DNA from: Granulosicoccus sp045110475
GTDB lineage: Bacteria; Pseudomonadota; Gammaproteobacteria; Granulosicoccales; Granulosicoccaceae
DNA length: 64,000 bases
Direction of reading: 5' to 3'
Assembly: GCA_045110475.1 (NCBI GenBank)
Contig: JBGCGC010000042.1
Coordinates: forward strand, 8,112 to 72,111
Both the position numbers and the translations under genes were made by a program. Below, piece after piece: positions 18,808-28,378 of this stretch. The first letter of the stretch is position 1. Each line of letters begins with the position of its first letter. A model generated the notes under the pieces. It ran no database searches. It saw only the letters and a program-made list of their open reading frames with translations, and was not told the origin of the DNA.

Positions 18808-19815
18808 ATGAAAAACTCACGCTTGGGCATCTGCCTGGGATCCGTTGCAGGTTTGTTTCTGGCAAGCAGTGTTGCGCTGGCAGAGGATATCTCTCCTGCC
18901 GTGGTTTTTGACATGGGTGGCAAGTTCGACAAATCATTCAATCAGGGTGTGTATGACGGTGTTGAGCGCTTCAAGAGCGATTCCGGCATCGAATACCGGG
19001 AGTTTGAAGTCACTAACGAGACCCAACGCGAGCAAGCGCTGCGTCGCATGGCCCAGCGAGGCGCCAATCCCATTCTCGGCGTCGGTTTTGCGCAGGCCGG
19101 TCCCATGGAAGTCGTGGCAAAAGAATTTCCCGATACCAAGTTCACATTGATCGATGGCGTGGTTGATCTGCCCAACGTTCAATCAGTTGTGTTCAAGGAA
19201 CAGGAGGGCTCGTTTCTTGTCGGGCTACTCGCAGCCATGGCCTCAGAGAGCAAGTCAGTCGGCTTCGTCGGTGGCATGGACATTCCGTTGATTCGACGCT
19301 TTGCCTGCGGTTTCGAGCAGGGCGCCAAGCACGCCGATGCCTCGGTGGATGTCATCCAGAATATGACCGGTACGACACCATCAGCGTGGAATGATCCGGG
19401 CCGTGGCAGTGAACTGGCGAAAGGGCAGTTTGATCGCGGTGTTGATGTGATTTATGCCGCCGCTGGCGGAACTGGCGTGGGCGTCTATCAGGCTGCCAAA
19501 GACGGAGGCAAACTTGCTATCGGTGTCGACTCTAATCAGAACCATCTGCATCCAGGCACGATGCTTACCTCGATGCTTAAGCGCGTGGATGTAGCGGCTT
19601 ACAATGCGTTCAAGGATGCGCAGGATGGTAGTTGGGCGCCTGGCATGAAAGTGTTGGGTCTGGCGGAGGATGGCGTAGGTTGGGCACTCGATGAAAACAA
19701 CGAATCCCTGATTTCTGACGACATGAAATCGGCTGTGGACGCAGCGGCTGCCAGTATTGTTGCCGGTGATATTGCCGTACATGACTACATGTCCGATAAC
19801 GCCTGTACTTACTGA
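18808..19815 (+). CDS. BMP-family ABC transporter substrate-binding protein
   Basis: This 335-residue periplasmic binding protein of the BMP/PnrA (Med) family is the type that binds purine nucleosides. The ATG at 18808 gives a classic signal peptide ending VALA before EDISP. The mature start AVVFDMGGKFDKSFNQGVYDG is the family signature. The longer open frame upstream is not used. An ATPase and two permeases follow, completing a nucleoside importer. The ribokinase and nucleoside hydrolase at 12.3-14.3 kb support nucleosides as cargo. Confidence 0.92.
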   Translation: MKNSRLGICLGSVAGLFLASSVALAEDISPAVVFDMGGKFDKSFNQGVYDGVERFKSDSGIEYREFEVTNETQREQALRRMAQRGANPILGVGFAQAGPMEVVAKEFPDTKFTLIDGVVDLPNVQSVVFKEQEGSFLVGLLAAMASESKSVGFVGGMDIPLIRRFACGFEQGAKHADASVDVIQNMTGTTPSAWNDPGRGSELAKGQFDRGVDVIYAAAGGTGVGVYQAAKDGGKLAIGVDSNQNHLHPGTMLTSMLKRVDVAAYNAFKDAQDGSWAPGMKVLGLAEDGVGWALDENNESLISDDMKSAVDAAAASIVAGDIAVHDYMSDNACTY

Positions 19816-19861
19816 GTAGATGCTGCCGGGCAAGTCGCAAAGACATGGCTGAAAATGCGTG

Positions 19862-21469
19862 ATGACTAACAGCCGTACATCCGGCAGCCCCGATCAACCC
19901 GCTGAGGCAGCGCCTGCTGCCTCAGGCAATCCCGATCTTGCTATCGAACTACGCGGCATTTCCAAGCGCTTCGGTGCAGTTCGGGCAAATCACGATATCG
20001 ATTTACGCGTAAAGCGTGGCACCATCCATGGCATTGTCGGCGAAAATGGTGCTGGAAAATCCACATTAATGAGTATCCTGTACGGCTTCTACCAGGCCGA
20101 CAGTGGTTCCGTTCATATCAATGGTCTTCCGGTCCACATCAATAGTTCTCGTGATGCCATTGATGTGGGCATTGGCATGGTGCATCAACACTTCATGCTG
20201 GTTGACAATTTTAGTGTGCTTGAGAACATCATGCTCGGTGCAGAAACGCACAGCTTGCTCAGCCATAGTGCAAAAAATGCCCGACAGGAATTACAGAAAC
20301 TTGCCGACAATTACCAGCTATCGGTGCATCTCGATGCATTGGTATCCAGCTTGCCGGTTGGTGAGCAGCAACGTACCGAAATCCTGAAAGCACTTTACCG
20401 ACGTGCTGAAATTCTCATACTCGATGAGCCTACCGGTGTCCTGACACCACAAGAGGCCGACCAGTTGTTTCGGGTTCTCGATGCGTTGCGCGATCAAGGC
20501 GTCACTGTCATTCTCATCACGCACAAACTGCGTGAGATCATGGAAATTACCGACACCGTATCGGTGTTGCGGCTCGGGGAAATGGTTGCGCATCTGAAAA
20601 CCCCGGATACCAGTATGAATGAACTGGCTGAACTCATGGTAGGACGCAAACTGGAAACGCGTAATTTCCACCGTAGCAAACCATTACCCGCCGATACACC
20701 TCTGGGAATTGATGTCAGAGATCTCGGCGTTATAGATCAGAACGGCAAGGCGCGCATAAAGGGTATTTCATTCAATGTCAGGCGCGGAGAGATAGTGGGT
20801 GTTGCAGGGGTGGCGGGTAACGGGCAAAGCATGTTGCTCGAGGTGTTGTCCGGCATAAGCACACCAACGACCGGTTCGTTCGTTATCAACGGGCAAAATG
20901 TGAGTCCTGAATTGACTGTCACACCCTCCCAAATGCGACAATTCAATGTACAGCATGTTCCTGAGGACCGGCTCAAGCTGGGTCTGGTAAAAGCCTTTAC
21001 TGCCGCCGAAAGTTCGGTGCTGGGGTATCAGCGCTCCGGCCAGTTCAGCCTGCGCGGATTGTTAAGGCTGGATTTCATCAGACGGGCTTGCAAACATCTT
21101 ATGCAAGGCTTTGATGTGCGACCAGGCAATCCTGCGCTGAAGTCTGCATCGTTCTCTGGTGGCAATCAGCAAAAACTCATTCTCGCGCGTGAGCTAGAAA
21201 AATCTCCCGAAATTCTGCTTGTCGGACAACCCACCCGAGGTGTGGATATTGGTGCCATTGAACTCATCCATGAAAAAATCGTCGAAATGCGCGATGCAGG
21301 TTGTGCGGTTTTACTGGTCTCTGTAGAGCTTGATGAGATCATGGCATTGGCGGATCGTATTCTCGTGATGTTCGAAGGCCGAATTGTTGCAGAGGTAGCA
21401 GGTACCGATGCCGACAAGACACAACTGGGTTTGATGATGGCTAACGCCCATACCGACGTTGCTGCATGA
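19862..21469 (+). CDS. Nucleoside-type ABC transporter ATPase with two nucleotide-binding domains
   Basis: This 535-residue tandem ATPase is of the sugar/nucleoside type. The first domain has Walker A GENGAGKST, a degenerate signature (LPVGEQQR) and Walker B LILDEPTGVLTP. The second has a degenerate Walker A (GVAGNGQS) but an intact signature (FSGGNQQK). This asymmetry is normal in the family. I take ATG 19862 over the GTG 3 bp upstream. It overlaps the first permease gene (ATGA) and energises the importer with the BMP-type binding protein. Confidence 0.94.
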   Translation: MTNSRTSGSPDQPAEAAPAASGNPDLAIELRGISKRFGAVRANHDIDLRVKRGTIHGIVGENGAGKSTLMSILYGFYQADSGSVHINGLPVHINSSRDAIDVGIGMVHQHFMLVDNFSVLENIMLGAETHSLLSHSAKNARQELQKLADNYQLSVHLDALVSSLPVGEQQRTEILKALYRRAEILILDEPTGVLTPQEADQLFRVLDALRDQGVTVILITHKLREIMEITDTVSVLRLGEMVAHLKTPDTSMNELAELMVGRKLETRNFHRSKPLPADTPLGIDVRDLGVIDQNGKARIKGISFNVRRGEIVGVAGVAGNGQSMLLEVLSGISTPTTGSFVINGQNVSPELTVTPSQMRQFNVQHVPEDRLKLGLVKAFTAAESSVLGYQRSGQFSLRGLLRLDFIRRACKHLMQGFDVRPGNPALKSASFSGGNQQKLILARELEKSPEILLVGQPTRGVDIGAIELIHEKIVEMRDAGCAVLLVSVELDEIMALADRILVMFEGRIVAEVAGTDADKTQLGLMMANAHTDVAA

Positions 21470-22593
21470 GTATCAACACCAGCAATATCGAATTACCCGG
21501 CTGGCTTGAGATTGGCGTCATTCCGGTGCTCAATATTCTCATGGCGCTGTTTTTCTCAGGGCTTATCATGCTGGCTATAGGCGTCGATCCCATCGAGGCG
21601 GTAGGTATCATGATCAATGGTGCCTTTGGCTACGACGAAGCCGTTGGCTATACCCTGTACTACACCACCAACTTTATTTTTACAGGCCTTGCGGTGGCGG
21701 TCGCCTTTCATGCCAATCTGTTCAATATTGGTGGGGAAGGGCAAGCCTATATAGGCGGGCTGGGTGTCGGACTTGTGTTTTTAGCGCTTGATAACCATTT
21801 GCCCACCGTCCTTCTTATTCCGATTGGTATAGCGGCAGCAGGTCTGTTTGGTGCAGCGTGGGCGTTCATCCCGGCATGGCTACAGGCGCATCGTGGTAGT
21901 CATATCGTTATCACCACTATCATGTTTAATTTCATTGCGGCCTCCATCATGGTGTATCTGCTGGTCAATGTGCTTATCAAACCCGGCCAGATGTCACCTG
22001 AATCCCGAGTGTTCGACGAAGCTGCATGGTTACCGTTCATGCATGAGTTTCTCGCGATGTTTGGACTGCAGATAACAAGATCACCACTGAACGTATCGTT
22101 ATTTTTTGCTCTGGCCTGCTGCCTGTTTGTCTGGATCTACATCTGGCGCACACGGTGGGGATACGAGTTGCGTACGGCAGGGCACAGTGAACATGCCGCC
22201 CGGTATGCTGGCATCAAACCTAAAACCGTGATCATCAGTGCCATGTGTGTATCCGGTGCACTGGCAGGATTTGTTGCCGTCAATGAAATCATGGGTGTGC
22301 ATCACAAGCTGTTGTTGAACTTTACGGCGGGCTATGGCTTTACCGGCATTGCTGTCTCGTTGATGGGACGCAACCATCCTGTCGGGATCATCATGGCCAG
22401 CCTGCTTTTTGGCGTGCTGTATCAGGGAGGGGCTGAGCTTGCCTTCGAGATACCGAAAATTACGCGTGAGATGGTAGTTGCCATTCAAGGGCTTATCATT
22501 TTGTTTTCAGGTGCGCTCGCCCTGATGTTGCGCCCCTGGGTTGTACGGGTTTATCTGAAATTCAAGCCGGTCGATGAGATCGTGCCTGCCTGA
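21466..22593 (+). CDS. Nucleoside ABC transporter permease 1
   Basis: This 375-residue inner-membrane permease of the BPD_transp_2 (LivHM/RbsC-like) fold has about nine hydrophobic helices. The NLFNIGGEGQAYIGG segment and the cytoplasmic coupling region (ELRTAGHSEHAARYAGI) are typical of YufP/NupB-like subunits. It is coupled at both ends: its start overlaps the ATPase stop, and its last base is the first base of the next start (TGATG). Confidence 0.92.
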   Translation: MSINTSNIELPGWLEIGVIPVLNILMALFFSGLIMLAIGVDPIEAVGIMINGAFGYDEAVGYTLYYTTNFIFTGLAVAVAFHANLFNIGGEGQAYIGGLGVGLVFLALDNHLPTVLLIPIGIAAAGLFGAAWAFIPAWLQAHRGSHIVITTIMFNFIAASIMVYLLVNVLIKPGQMSPESRVFDEAAWLPFMHEFLAMFGLQITRSPLNVSLFFALACCLFVWIYIWRTRWGYELRTAGHSEHAARYAGIKPKTVIISAMCVSGALAGFVAVNEIMGVHHKLLLNFTAGYGFTGIAVSLMGRNHPVGIIMASLLFGVLYQGGAELAFEIPKITREMVVAIQGLIILFSGALALMLRPWVVRVYLKFKPVDEIVPA

Positions 22594-23564
22594 TGGATAC
22601 ACTATCCGCATTCTTTGCCATTATTGATGCCACATTGCGCGTATCTACGCCCCTGATTCTGGCTGCCATGGCAGGCCTGTTCTCAGAGCGCTCAGGTATT
22701 GTCGATATCAGCCTTGAGGGAAAAATGCTGGCCGCAGCCTTTGCTGCGGGTGCTGTGGCAGCGGTTACTGGTAGCGCCTGGCTGGGCCTGCTGAGTGGCA
22801 TCGCTGTGGGTATTGCACTCGGTCTGGTTCATGGCTTTGCCTGTATTACTCATCGTGGGAATCAAGTAGTCAGTGGTCTTGCCATCAACATCCTCGCCTC
22901 GGGACTCACGGTGGTGCTTGGTATTGCCTGGTTCAGTCAGGGAGGGCAAACCCCATCACTGGCAAGCGAGGCTCGTTTCATGCCCATCGAGCTGCCGCTT
23001 GCACAGACACTGGACACTGTGCCCGTCATTGGGCAGTTCTACGCAGATGTTATCAGCGGCCATAATGTTCTTGTGTATGTTGCATGGTTGGCCGTTTTCG
23101 GCACCTGGTGGGTCGTGTATCGCACGCGTTTTGGCTTGCGACTGCGGGCGGTGGGTGAAAATCCATTGGCGGTCGATACGGGCGGGCTGTCAGTCAGTGG
23201 TTTGCGTTTTTCAGCCGTCGCTATTTGTGGCGCCTTGTCAGGTATCGCCGGTGCCTATCTGTCTACCGCACAAAATGCCGCTTTCGTGCGTGAAATGACC
23301 GCCGGGCAGGGTTATATCGCGCTGGCGGCGCTGATTTTTGGCAAATGGCGTCCCTTGCCTGCCATGCTGGCCTGCCTGATGTTTGGTTTTCTCGATGCGG
23401 TGGCGATACGTTTGCAAGGCGTCGAGTTACCGGTAATAGGAGAGGTTCCTGTACAGGCCATTCAGGCGTTACCTTATGTGCTCACCGTGATACTCCTTGC
23501 TGGCTTCATTGGCCGCGCAACGGCTCCCAAAGCTGTGGGAATACCGTTTGTCAAAGAGCGTTGA
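22593..23564 (+). CDS. Nucleoside ABC transporter permease 2
   Basis: This 323-residue second permease subunit is of the YufQ/NupC-like type. It has the GLFSERSGIVDISLEGKML motif at residues 29-47 and the coupling segment LRAVGENPLAVDTGGLSV. It pairs with permease 1 to form the channel. It is the last gene of the importer operon; argG follows after 58 bp and could be read through, since no terminator is visible in between. Confidence 0.92.
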   Translation: MDTLSAFFAIIDATLRVSTPLILAAMAGLFSERSGIVDISLEGKMLAAAFAAGAVAAVTGSAWLGLLSGIAVGIALGLVHGFACITHRGNQVVSGLAINILASGLTVVLGIAWFSQGGQTPSLASEARFMPIELPLAQTLDTVPVIGQFYADVISGHNVLVYVAWLAVFGTWWVVYRTRFGLRLRAVGENPLAVDTGGLSVSGLRFSAVAICGALSGIAGAYLSTAQNAAFVREMTAGQGYIALAALIFGKWRPLPAMLACLMFGFLDAVAIRLQGVELPVIGEVPVQAIQALPYVLTVILLAGFIGRATAPKAVGIPFVKER

Positions 23565-23622
23565 GGCCGTGGCCGTCTGTTAAACTACCGACCCAGATTC
23601 CACACGCCAGAAGCATTGCCTG

Positions 23623-24951
23623 ATGAACAAGATCCTGTTGTCGTTGCCGGTTGACCAGAAGGTGGGTATTGCCTTTTCAGGAGGCCTGGACACCTCGGCT
23701 GCAATTGCCTGGATGAAGCAGAACGGAGCGTTGCCATACGCCTACACTGCTGACCTCGGCCAGCCCGATGAGGACGACTTCGACGATATCGCAGCTCGCG
23801 CCAAGGCCTATGGTGCTGAAGAAGCGCGCACTGTCGATTGCACCGAAGTGCTCGTCAACGAGGGTCTTGTGGCGATCATGTGTGGTGCTTTCCACATCTC
23901 GAGTGGTGGCAAGAAGTACTTCAACACCACGCCGCTTGGGCGGGCTGTCACCGGCACTATTCTCGTACGCGCCATGCAGAAGGACGATGTCCATATCTGG
24001 GGAGACGGTTCAACCTACAAAGGCAACGACATAGAGCGCTTCTATCGTTACGGCCTCATGACAAATCCTGAACTGAGAATCTACAAGCCCTGGCTGGATG
24101 CCACCTTTGTAGCAGAGCTCGGAGGCCGGAAAGAAATGAGCGATTTCCTCAACGCTAACGGATTCGACTATCGCGCCAGCAAGGAAAAGGCCTACTCTAC
24201 TGATGCCAATATTCTGGGTGCTACACACGAAGCCAAGGATCTGGAATTTCTTGATCGTGGCATGCATATCGTCGAGCCCATTATGGGCGTGAAATTCTGG
24301 GATATGTCGGTCGATATCGCGCCTGAACAAATCAGCGTCACCTTTGAGGATGGCATGCCTGTCGCGCTAAACGACAAGCGCTTTGATACGAGCGTCGAGC
24401 TGTTCAGGGAAGCCAACGCCATCGGTGGTCGGCACGGTCTGGGTATGTGCGATCAGATAGAAAATCGCATCATCGAAGCCAAGAGTCGAGGTATCTACGA
24501 AGCCCCTGGCATGGCGTTGTTGCACATCGCCTACGAGCGACTTCTCAACGGCATTCACAACGAAGATACGCTGGATAACTATCATGCGCTGGGCCGACGG
24601 CTTGGCAAGCTTCTTTATCAAGGTCGCTGGTTTGACCCACAATCTCTGATGCTGCGCGACACCCTGCAAAAATGGATAGGCCAGAGTGTTAATGGCACAG
24701 TCACCCTCGAACTGCGTCGTGGCGACGACTATTCTCTGCTCAATACAGAAAGTGAGCATCTGACCTATTCGCCGGAAAGCCTGTCAATGGAAGTGGTCGA
24801 GAATGAAGCGTTCAGCCCACTGGATCGTATCGGGCAATTGTCCTTGCGCAACCTTGATATCGATGACTCTCGCGAGAAGCTGCACAAGTACGCTGATAAA
24901 GGTGTACTTCCGGCAGGCGATGCAATGAAAAAACTGCTCAGCAACTCCTGA
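23623..24951 (+). CDS. argG: Argininosuccinate synthase
   Basis: This 442-residue synthase of the longer (E. coli-like, type 2) class joins citrulline and aspartate with ATP in arginine biosynthesis. The N-type ATP pyrophosphatase P-loop is AFSGGLDTSAA at residues 18-28. The citrulline and aspartate-binding region appears in the GDGSTYKGNDIERF segment. Length and start are normal. The selenouridine synthase gene follows after 21 bp. No other arginine gene is in the window. Confidence 0.96.
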   Translation: MNKILLSLPVDQKVGIAFSGGLDTSAAIAWMKQNGALPYAYTADLGQPDEDDFDDIAARAKAYGAEEARTVDCTEVLVNEGLVAIMCGAFHISSGGKKYFNTTPLGRAVTGTILVRAMQKDDVHIWGDGSTYKGNDIERFYRYGLMTNPELRIYKPWLDATFVAELGGRKEMSDFLNANGFDYRASKEKAYSTDANILGATHEAKDLEFLDRGMHIVEPIMGVKFWDMSVDIAPEQISVTFEDGMPVALNDKRFDTSVELFREANAIGGRHGLGMCDQIENRIIEAKSRGIYEAPGMALLHIAYERLLNGIHNEDTLDNYHALGRRLGKLLYQGRWFDPQSLMLRDTLQKWIGQSVNGTVTLELRRGDDYSLLNTESEHLTYSPESLSMEVVENEAFSPLDRIGQLSLRNLDIDDSREKLHKYADKGVLPAGDAMKKLLSNS

Positions 24952-24972
24952 TTAACATCGTAACTGCCATCC

Positions 24973-26112
24973 ATGACATCCGTCGATGAGCGGTTGCTCA
25001 GCGTCCCGCTAGAGCCGGGTGAAACTATTAGCGACTATCGAGAGCTGCTGCTCGCCTCCCGATCACTCATAGATGTAAGAGCGCCCATCGAATTTGACAA
25101 GGGTGCTTTTCCTCACGCCATCAATCTACCGTTGATGAATGATGAAGAGCGCCGCTTGATTGGTATTTGCTATAAGGAGCAGGGGCAGGAGGCGGCGATT
25201 GCACTGGGTGCACAACTGGTAACACCTGAATTACAAGGTCAGCGAGTCGAGCACTGGCGTACTTTTGCCGATGCACATCCAGATGCCTGCCTTTACTGTT
25301 TTCGTGGTGGTTTGCGTTCACGTATTTCACAGCAATGGCTAGCCGATGCAGGTATTCATATTCCCCTGATAAAAGGTGGGTACAAGGCGCTACGTTCGTT
25401 TCTCATCAGTGAGCTGGACAGGCTATGTGCAGCGCAATCCTTCATTCTCATCGGTGGGCGTACCGGAAACGGCAAGACGCTGCTTCTTGAGCATCTGGGC
25501 TCAACGGTTGATCTTGAAGCACTGGCTAATCATCGGGGATCAAGTTTTGGCGGTATGCCTCAAGGGCAACCGCGTAACATAGACTTTGAGAATGCACTTA
25601 CTGTCGAACTCATGCGTCTGGAGTCTCATGATTGTTTCAGGATTTTTCTCGAAGATGAGGCAAGGCTGATTGGTCGGGTGTGCATTCCGGACAGACTCAG
25701 GCAAACCATGCAGGCAGCGCCCATATATATTCTCCAATGCGATATGCCACAGCGTATCGACAACTGCTTTGATGACTATGTAACCGATCTTCTGCAACGC
25801 TACCTGGAGAAGCACGGTGCGTCCTCAGGCTTTGACGCCTTTGCGGAGCATCACCGACAAAGCCTTGATCGGATCCGCAAGCGCTTTGGTGGTGACAACT
25901 GGCAACGTGCCAGAACATTGCTTGATGGTGCCCTGAGCATGCACAGACAATACGGCGAAACCACTGAATACCGCCCTTTTATAGAGATGTTGTTGCGTGA
26001 CTACTACGATCCGATGTACGACTATCAGCTAAGCCAGAAATCCGATCGAATCGTGTTCAAGGGCACACGCGATGAAATTCTGGAAAAAGTCCAGGTTAAG
26101 ACGGATGATTAA
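24973..26112 (+). CDS. mnmH: tRNA 2-selenouridine synthase
   Basis: This 379-residue enzyme (also named SelU or YbbB) replaces sulfur by selenium, via a geranylated intermediate, at the wobble uridine of certain tRNAs. An N-terminal rhodanese domain has the active Cys109 in LYCFRGGLRSR. The C-terminal P-loop domain has GGRTGNGKT. Its stop overlaps the start of the selD fusion (ATGATTAA), so the selenium donor enzyme is translationally coupled. It uses the selenophosphate made by that neighbour. Confidence 0.94.
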   Translation: MTSVDERLLSVPLEPGETISDYRELLLASRSLIDVRAPIEFDKGAFPHAINLPLMNDEERRLIGICYKEQGQEAAIALGAQLVTPELQGQRVEHWRTFADAHPDACLYCFRGGLRSRISQQWLADAGIHIPLIKGGYKALRSFLISELDRLCAAQSFILIGGRTGNGKTLLLEHLGSTVDLEALANHRGSSFGGMPQGQPRNIDFENALTVELMRLESHDCFRIFLEDEARLIGRVCIPDRLRQTMQAAPIYILQCDMPQRIDNCFDDYVTDLLQRYLEKHGASSGFDAFAEHHRQSLDRIRKRFGGDNWQRARTLLDGALSMHRQYGETTEYRPFIEMLLRDYYDPMYDYQLSQKSDRIVFKGTRDEILEKVQVKTDD

Positions 26113-28378
26113 TGCGCCGCTTGTCAGGGATGTCTGCCTGGTCGGTGGTGGCCATAGTCATGCCTTGCTGCTGCGCCGCTGGGCGATGCAGCCCATTGCC
26201 GGTGTGCGTCTGACGCTGGTATCCAGCGCTGTACTAACGCCTTACTCGGGCATGCTGCCCGGACTGATTGCAGGACACTATTCTCAAGACGATATCCATA
26301 TCGATCTACTTCGGTTGTGCAGCTGGGCAAATGTGCGTTTTATTGAAGCCACGGTAAGCGGCATCGATCTGCAACAGCAGCAGGTGTTGTTTGACAACAG
26401 ACCCGCACTGGGATTTGATGTCTTGTCACTGGACACTGGCTCCACGCCTGATTTGTCGGTACCGGGCTCAGAACTGCATGTTACCCCCGTCAAGCCTGTC
26501 AGTAATTTCCATGCGCGCTGGCAACAGTTGCAGCGCAGAATTCATGCAAGCGAAAATACAAGACTCTCCATTGGTGTTGTGGGTTCCGGTGCTGGTGGCT
26601 TTGAACTTGTGGCTGCAATGCAACATCAACTGCGCTCAGGTTCGGCTCGTTGTTACTGGTTCTTGCGTGGTGAAGATGCCATCAGCGGCAGGGCTGCAAA
26701 CGTTGGCAAATGTGCAGTAGCCGCGGCGATTGCTGCCGGCATCGAGGTAATTTGCAATTTTGATGTTATCGCCGTCGAGCCGGGTCGATTGATAGCGGCT
26801 GATAGCAGAAGCTTTGAACTGGATGAAATCGTCTGGTGCACGTCGGCCACAGGACCTATCTGGCCGACAGTTGCCGGTCTTGATGTAGATGCGCGAGGTT
26901 TTGTGGCCACCAATGCGTATTTGCAAAGCACCTCCCATCCGTTTGTCTTTGCCAGTGGCGATGTTGGTACCCAGATCGACACACCAAGCCGCAAAGCCGG
27001 TGTATTTGCTGTCAGGCAGGCTCCGGTTTTGTACCGCAACTTGCGCAGTTATCTTCTTGACGATGCCTTAATACCCTACAAACCACAAAAAGATTTTCTC
27101 AGTCTGATGGCCACCGGACCCAGGCATGCGATAGCGAGCAGAGGCCCTGTTGTTATGCAGGGTGAGTGGGTATGGCGCTGGAAAGATCGTATAGATCAGA
27201 CGTTCATGGATCGTTTCCGTAAGCTGCCAGTGCTATCGATGAACGCATCGCTTGCGAAGCTACCCAATGCGCTCAGACCATCCGGCCTGGCTGATACGAT
27301 GCGTTGTCGCGGCTGTGGTGCAAAGGTTGGCAGTGAAATATTACAACGCGTACTTGATAATTTAATGCCACAGAACGCCAAGAGCGAGCTGCTCGCGCAC
27401 AGATCACCGGCTGGCGACTCAGCGGTTGTCGATCTACCATCAAAACGACTGGTTCAATCCGTGGACCAGATAAACGCGATTGTTGATGATCCCTATTTAC
27501 TGGGACGAATTGCAGCGCTTCACGCGCTCAGTGATGTGATAACGCTTAACGCCTCCCTGCATTCAGCGCAAGTGCTGTTGACGTTGCCCGAGGCGTCCGA
27601 GACAATAAGCGAACGTGATCTGACACTTATGATGAGCGGCGTTTTATCGGCGCTGAAAGAAGAATCCTGCACGCTGATTGGTGGTCACACAACGCAAGGC
27701 CCTGACATGTCTATCGGACTTGCAGTTAATGCAACACTGGAACCAGACAGTGAAAAGCAGCGTAGTGCTGATTTGCACCTGTACGTACAGCCGGGCGATG
27801 CGCTTGTTCTTACTAAGGCCTTGGGGATTGGAACGCTGTTTGCCGGGCTTATGCAAGGTGTGGCACGCGGTTGTGATGTCACTGCTGCGATGGATTGTAT
27901 GCTCATCAGTAATCGTCCAGCCGCTGATATCCTGCGTCAACACGGTAGCCTTGCCATGACAGACGTGACCGGCTTTGGACTGCTGGGGCATTTAGGTCGG
28001 CTTGTACAAAACCTGAAAATAAAATCACCGCAAGCTGGAAAAGGTCCGTTGTCCGCGGGTGTTAGCGTATCGTTAAACGATGTACCATTTCTTGCAGGCG
28101 CACTGGAACTGAGCCGCAAGGGTTGTCGAAGTTCACTATGGACGCAGAACCGCGTGGCCTTCAGAGATGTGCTTATTGATGAAGACAGCGATGCCGCGGC
28201 ACTCGCCCTGTTAGTGGACCCGCAAACCAGCGGGGGCTTGCTGGCAATAATCCCTGCAGCAGAAAAATTTGCCTGTATTCAGGCTCTCATTGAGGCCGGT
28301 GTCAGGGATGCCGCTATCATTGCTTGTGTCACTGAATCAGGGTCAATGCATGTAATGCGCAACGTCGAGATAGCATGA
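26105..28378 (+). CDS. selD: FAD-oxidoreductase / selenide, water dikinase fusion
   Basis: This is a 757-residue bifunctional protein. Residues 1-380 or so form an NDH-2-like FAD/NAD(P) oxidoreductase with the dinucleotide motif LVGGGHSHALLL and a second one at VGSGAGGFE. The C-terminal half is selenophosphate synthetase, with RGCGAK holding the catalytic Cys and Lys, the DPYLLGRIAALHALSDV stretch, and GGHTTQGPDM. Position one of the active site is Cys, not selenocysteine. The fusion is known in several bacteria; the oxidoreductase may supply reduced selenium. The start ATG at 26105 lies inside the mnmH end. The stop overlaps the next gene (ATGA). Confidence 0.93.
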   Translation: MINAPLVRDVCLVGGGHSHALLLRRWAMQPIAGVRLTLVSSAVLTPYSGMLPGLIAGHYSQDDIHIDLLRLCSWANVRFIEATVSGIDLQQQQVLFDNRPALGFDVLSLDTGSTPDLSVPGSELHVTPVKPVSNFHARWQQLQRRIHASENTRLSIGVVGSGAGGFELVAAMQHQLRSGSARCYWFLRGEDAISGRAANVGKCAVAAAIAAGIEVICNFDVIAVEPGRLIAADSRSFELDEIVWCTSATGPIWPTVAGLDVDARGFVATNAYLQSTSHPFVFASGDVGTQIDTPSRKAGVFAVRQAPVLYRNLRSYLLDDALIPYKPQKDFLSLMATGPRHAIASRGPVVMQGEWVWRWKDRIDQTFMDRFRKLPVLSMNASLAKLPNALRPSGLADTMRCRGCGAKVGSEILQRVLDNLMPQNAKSELLAHRSPAGDSAVVDLPSKRLVQSVDQINAIVDDPYLLGRIAALHALSDVITLNASLHSAQVLLTLPEASETISERDLTLMMSGVLSALKEESCTLIGGHTTQGPDMSIGLAVNATLEPDSEKQRSADLHLYVQPGDALVLTKALGIGTLFAGLMQGVARGCDVTAAMDCMLISNRPAADILRQHGSLAMTDVTGFGLLGHLGRLVQNLKIKSPQAGKGPLSAGVSVSLNDVPFLAGALELSRKGCRSSLWTQNRVAFRDVLIDEDSDAAALALLVDPQTSGGLLAIIPAAEKFACIQALIEAGVRDAAIIACVTESGSMHVMRNVEIA

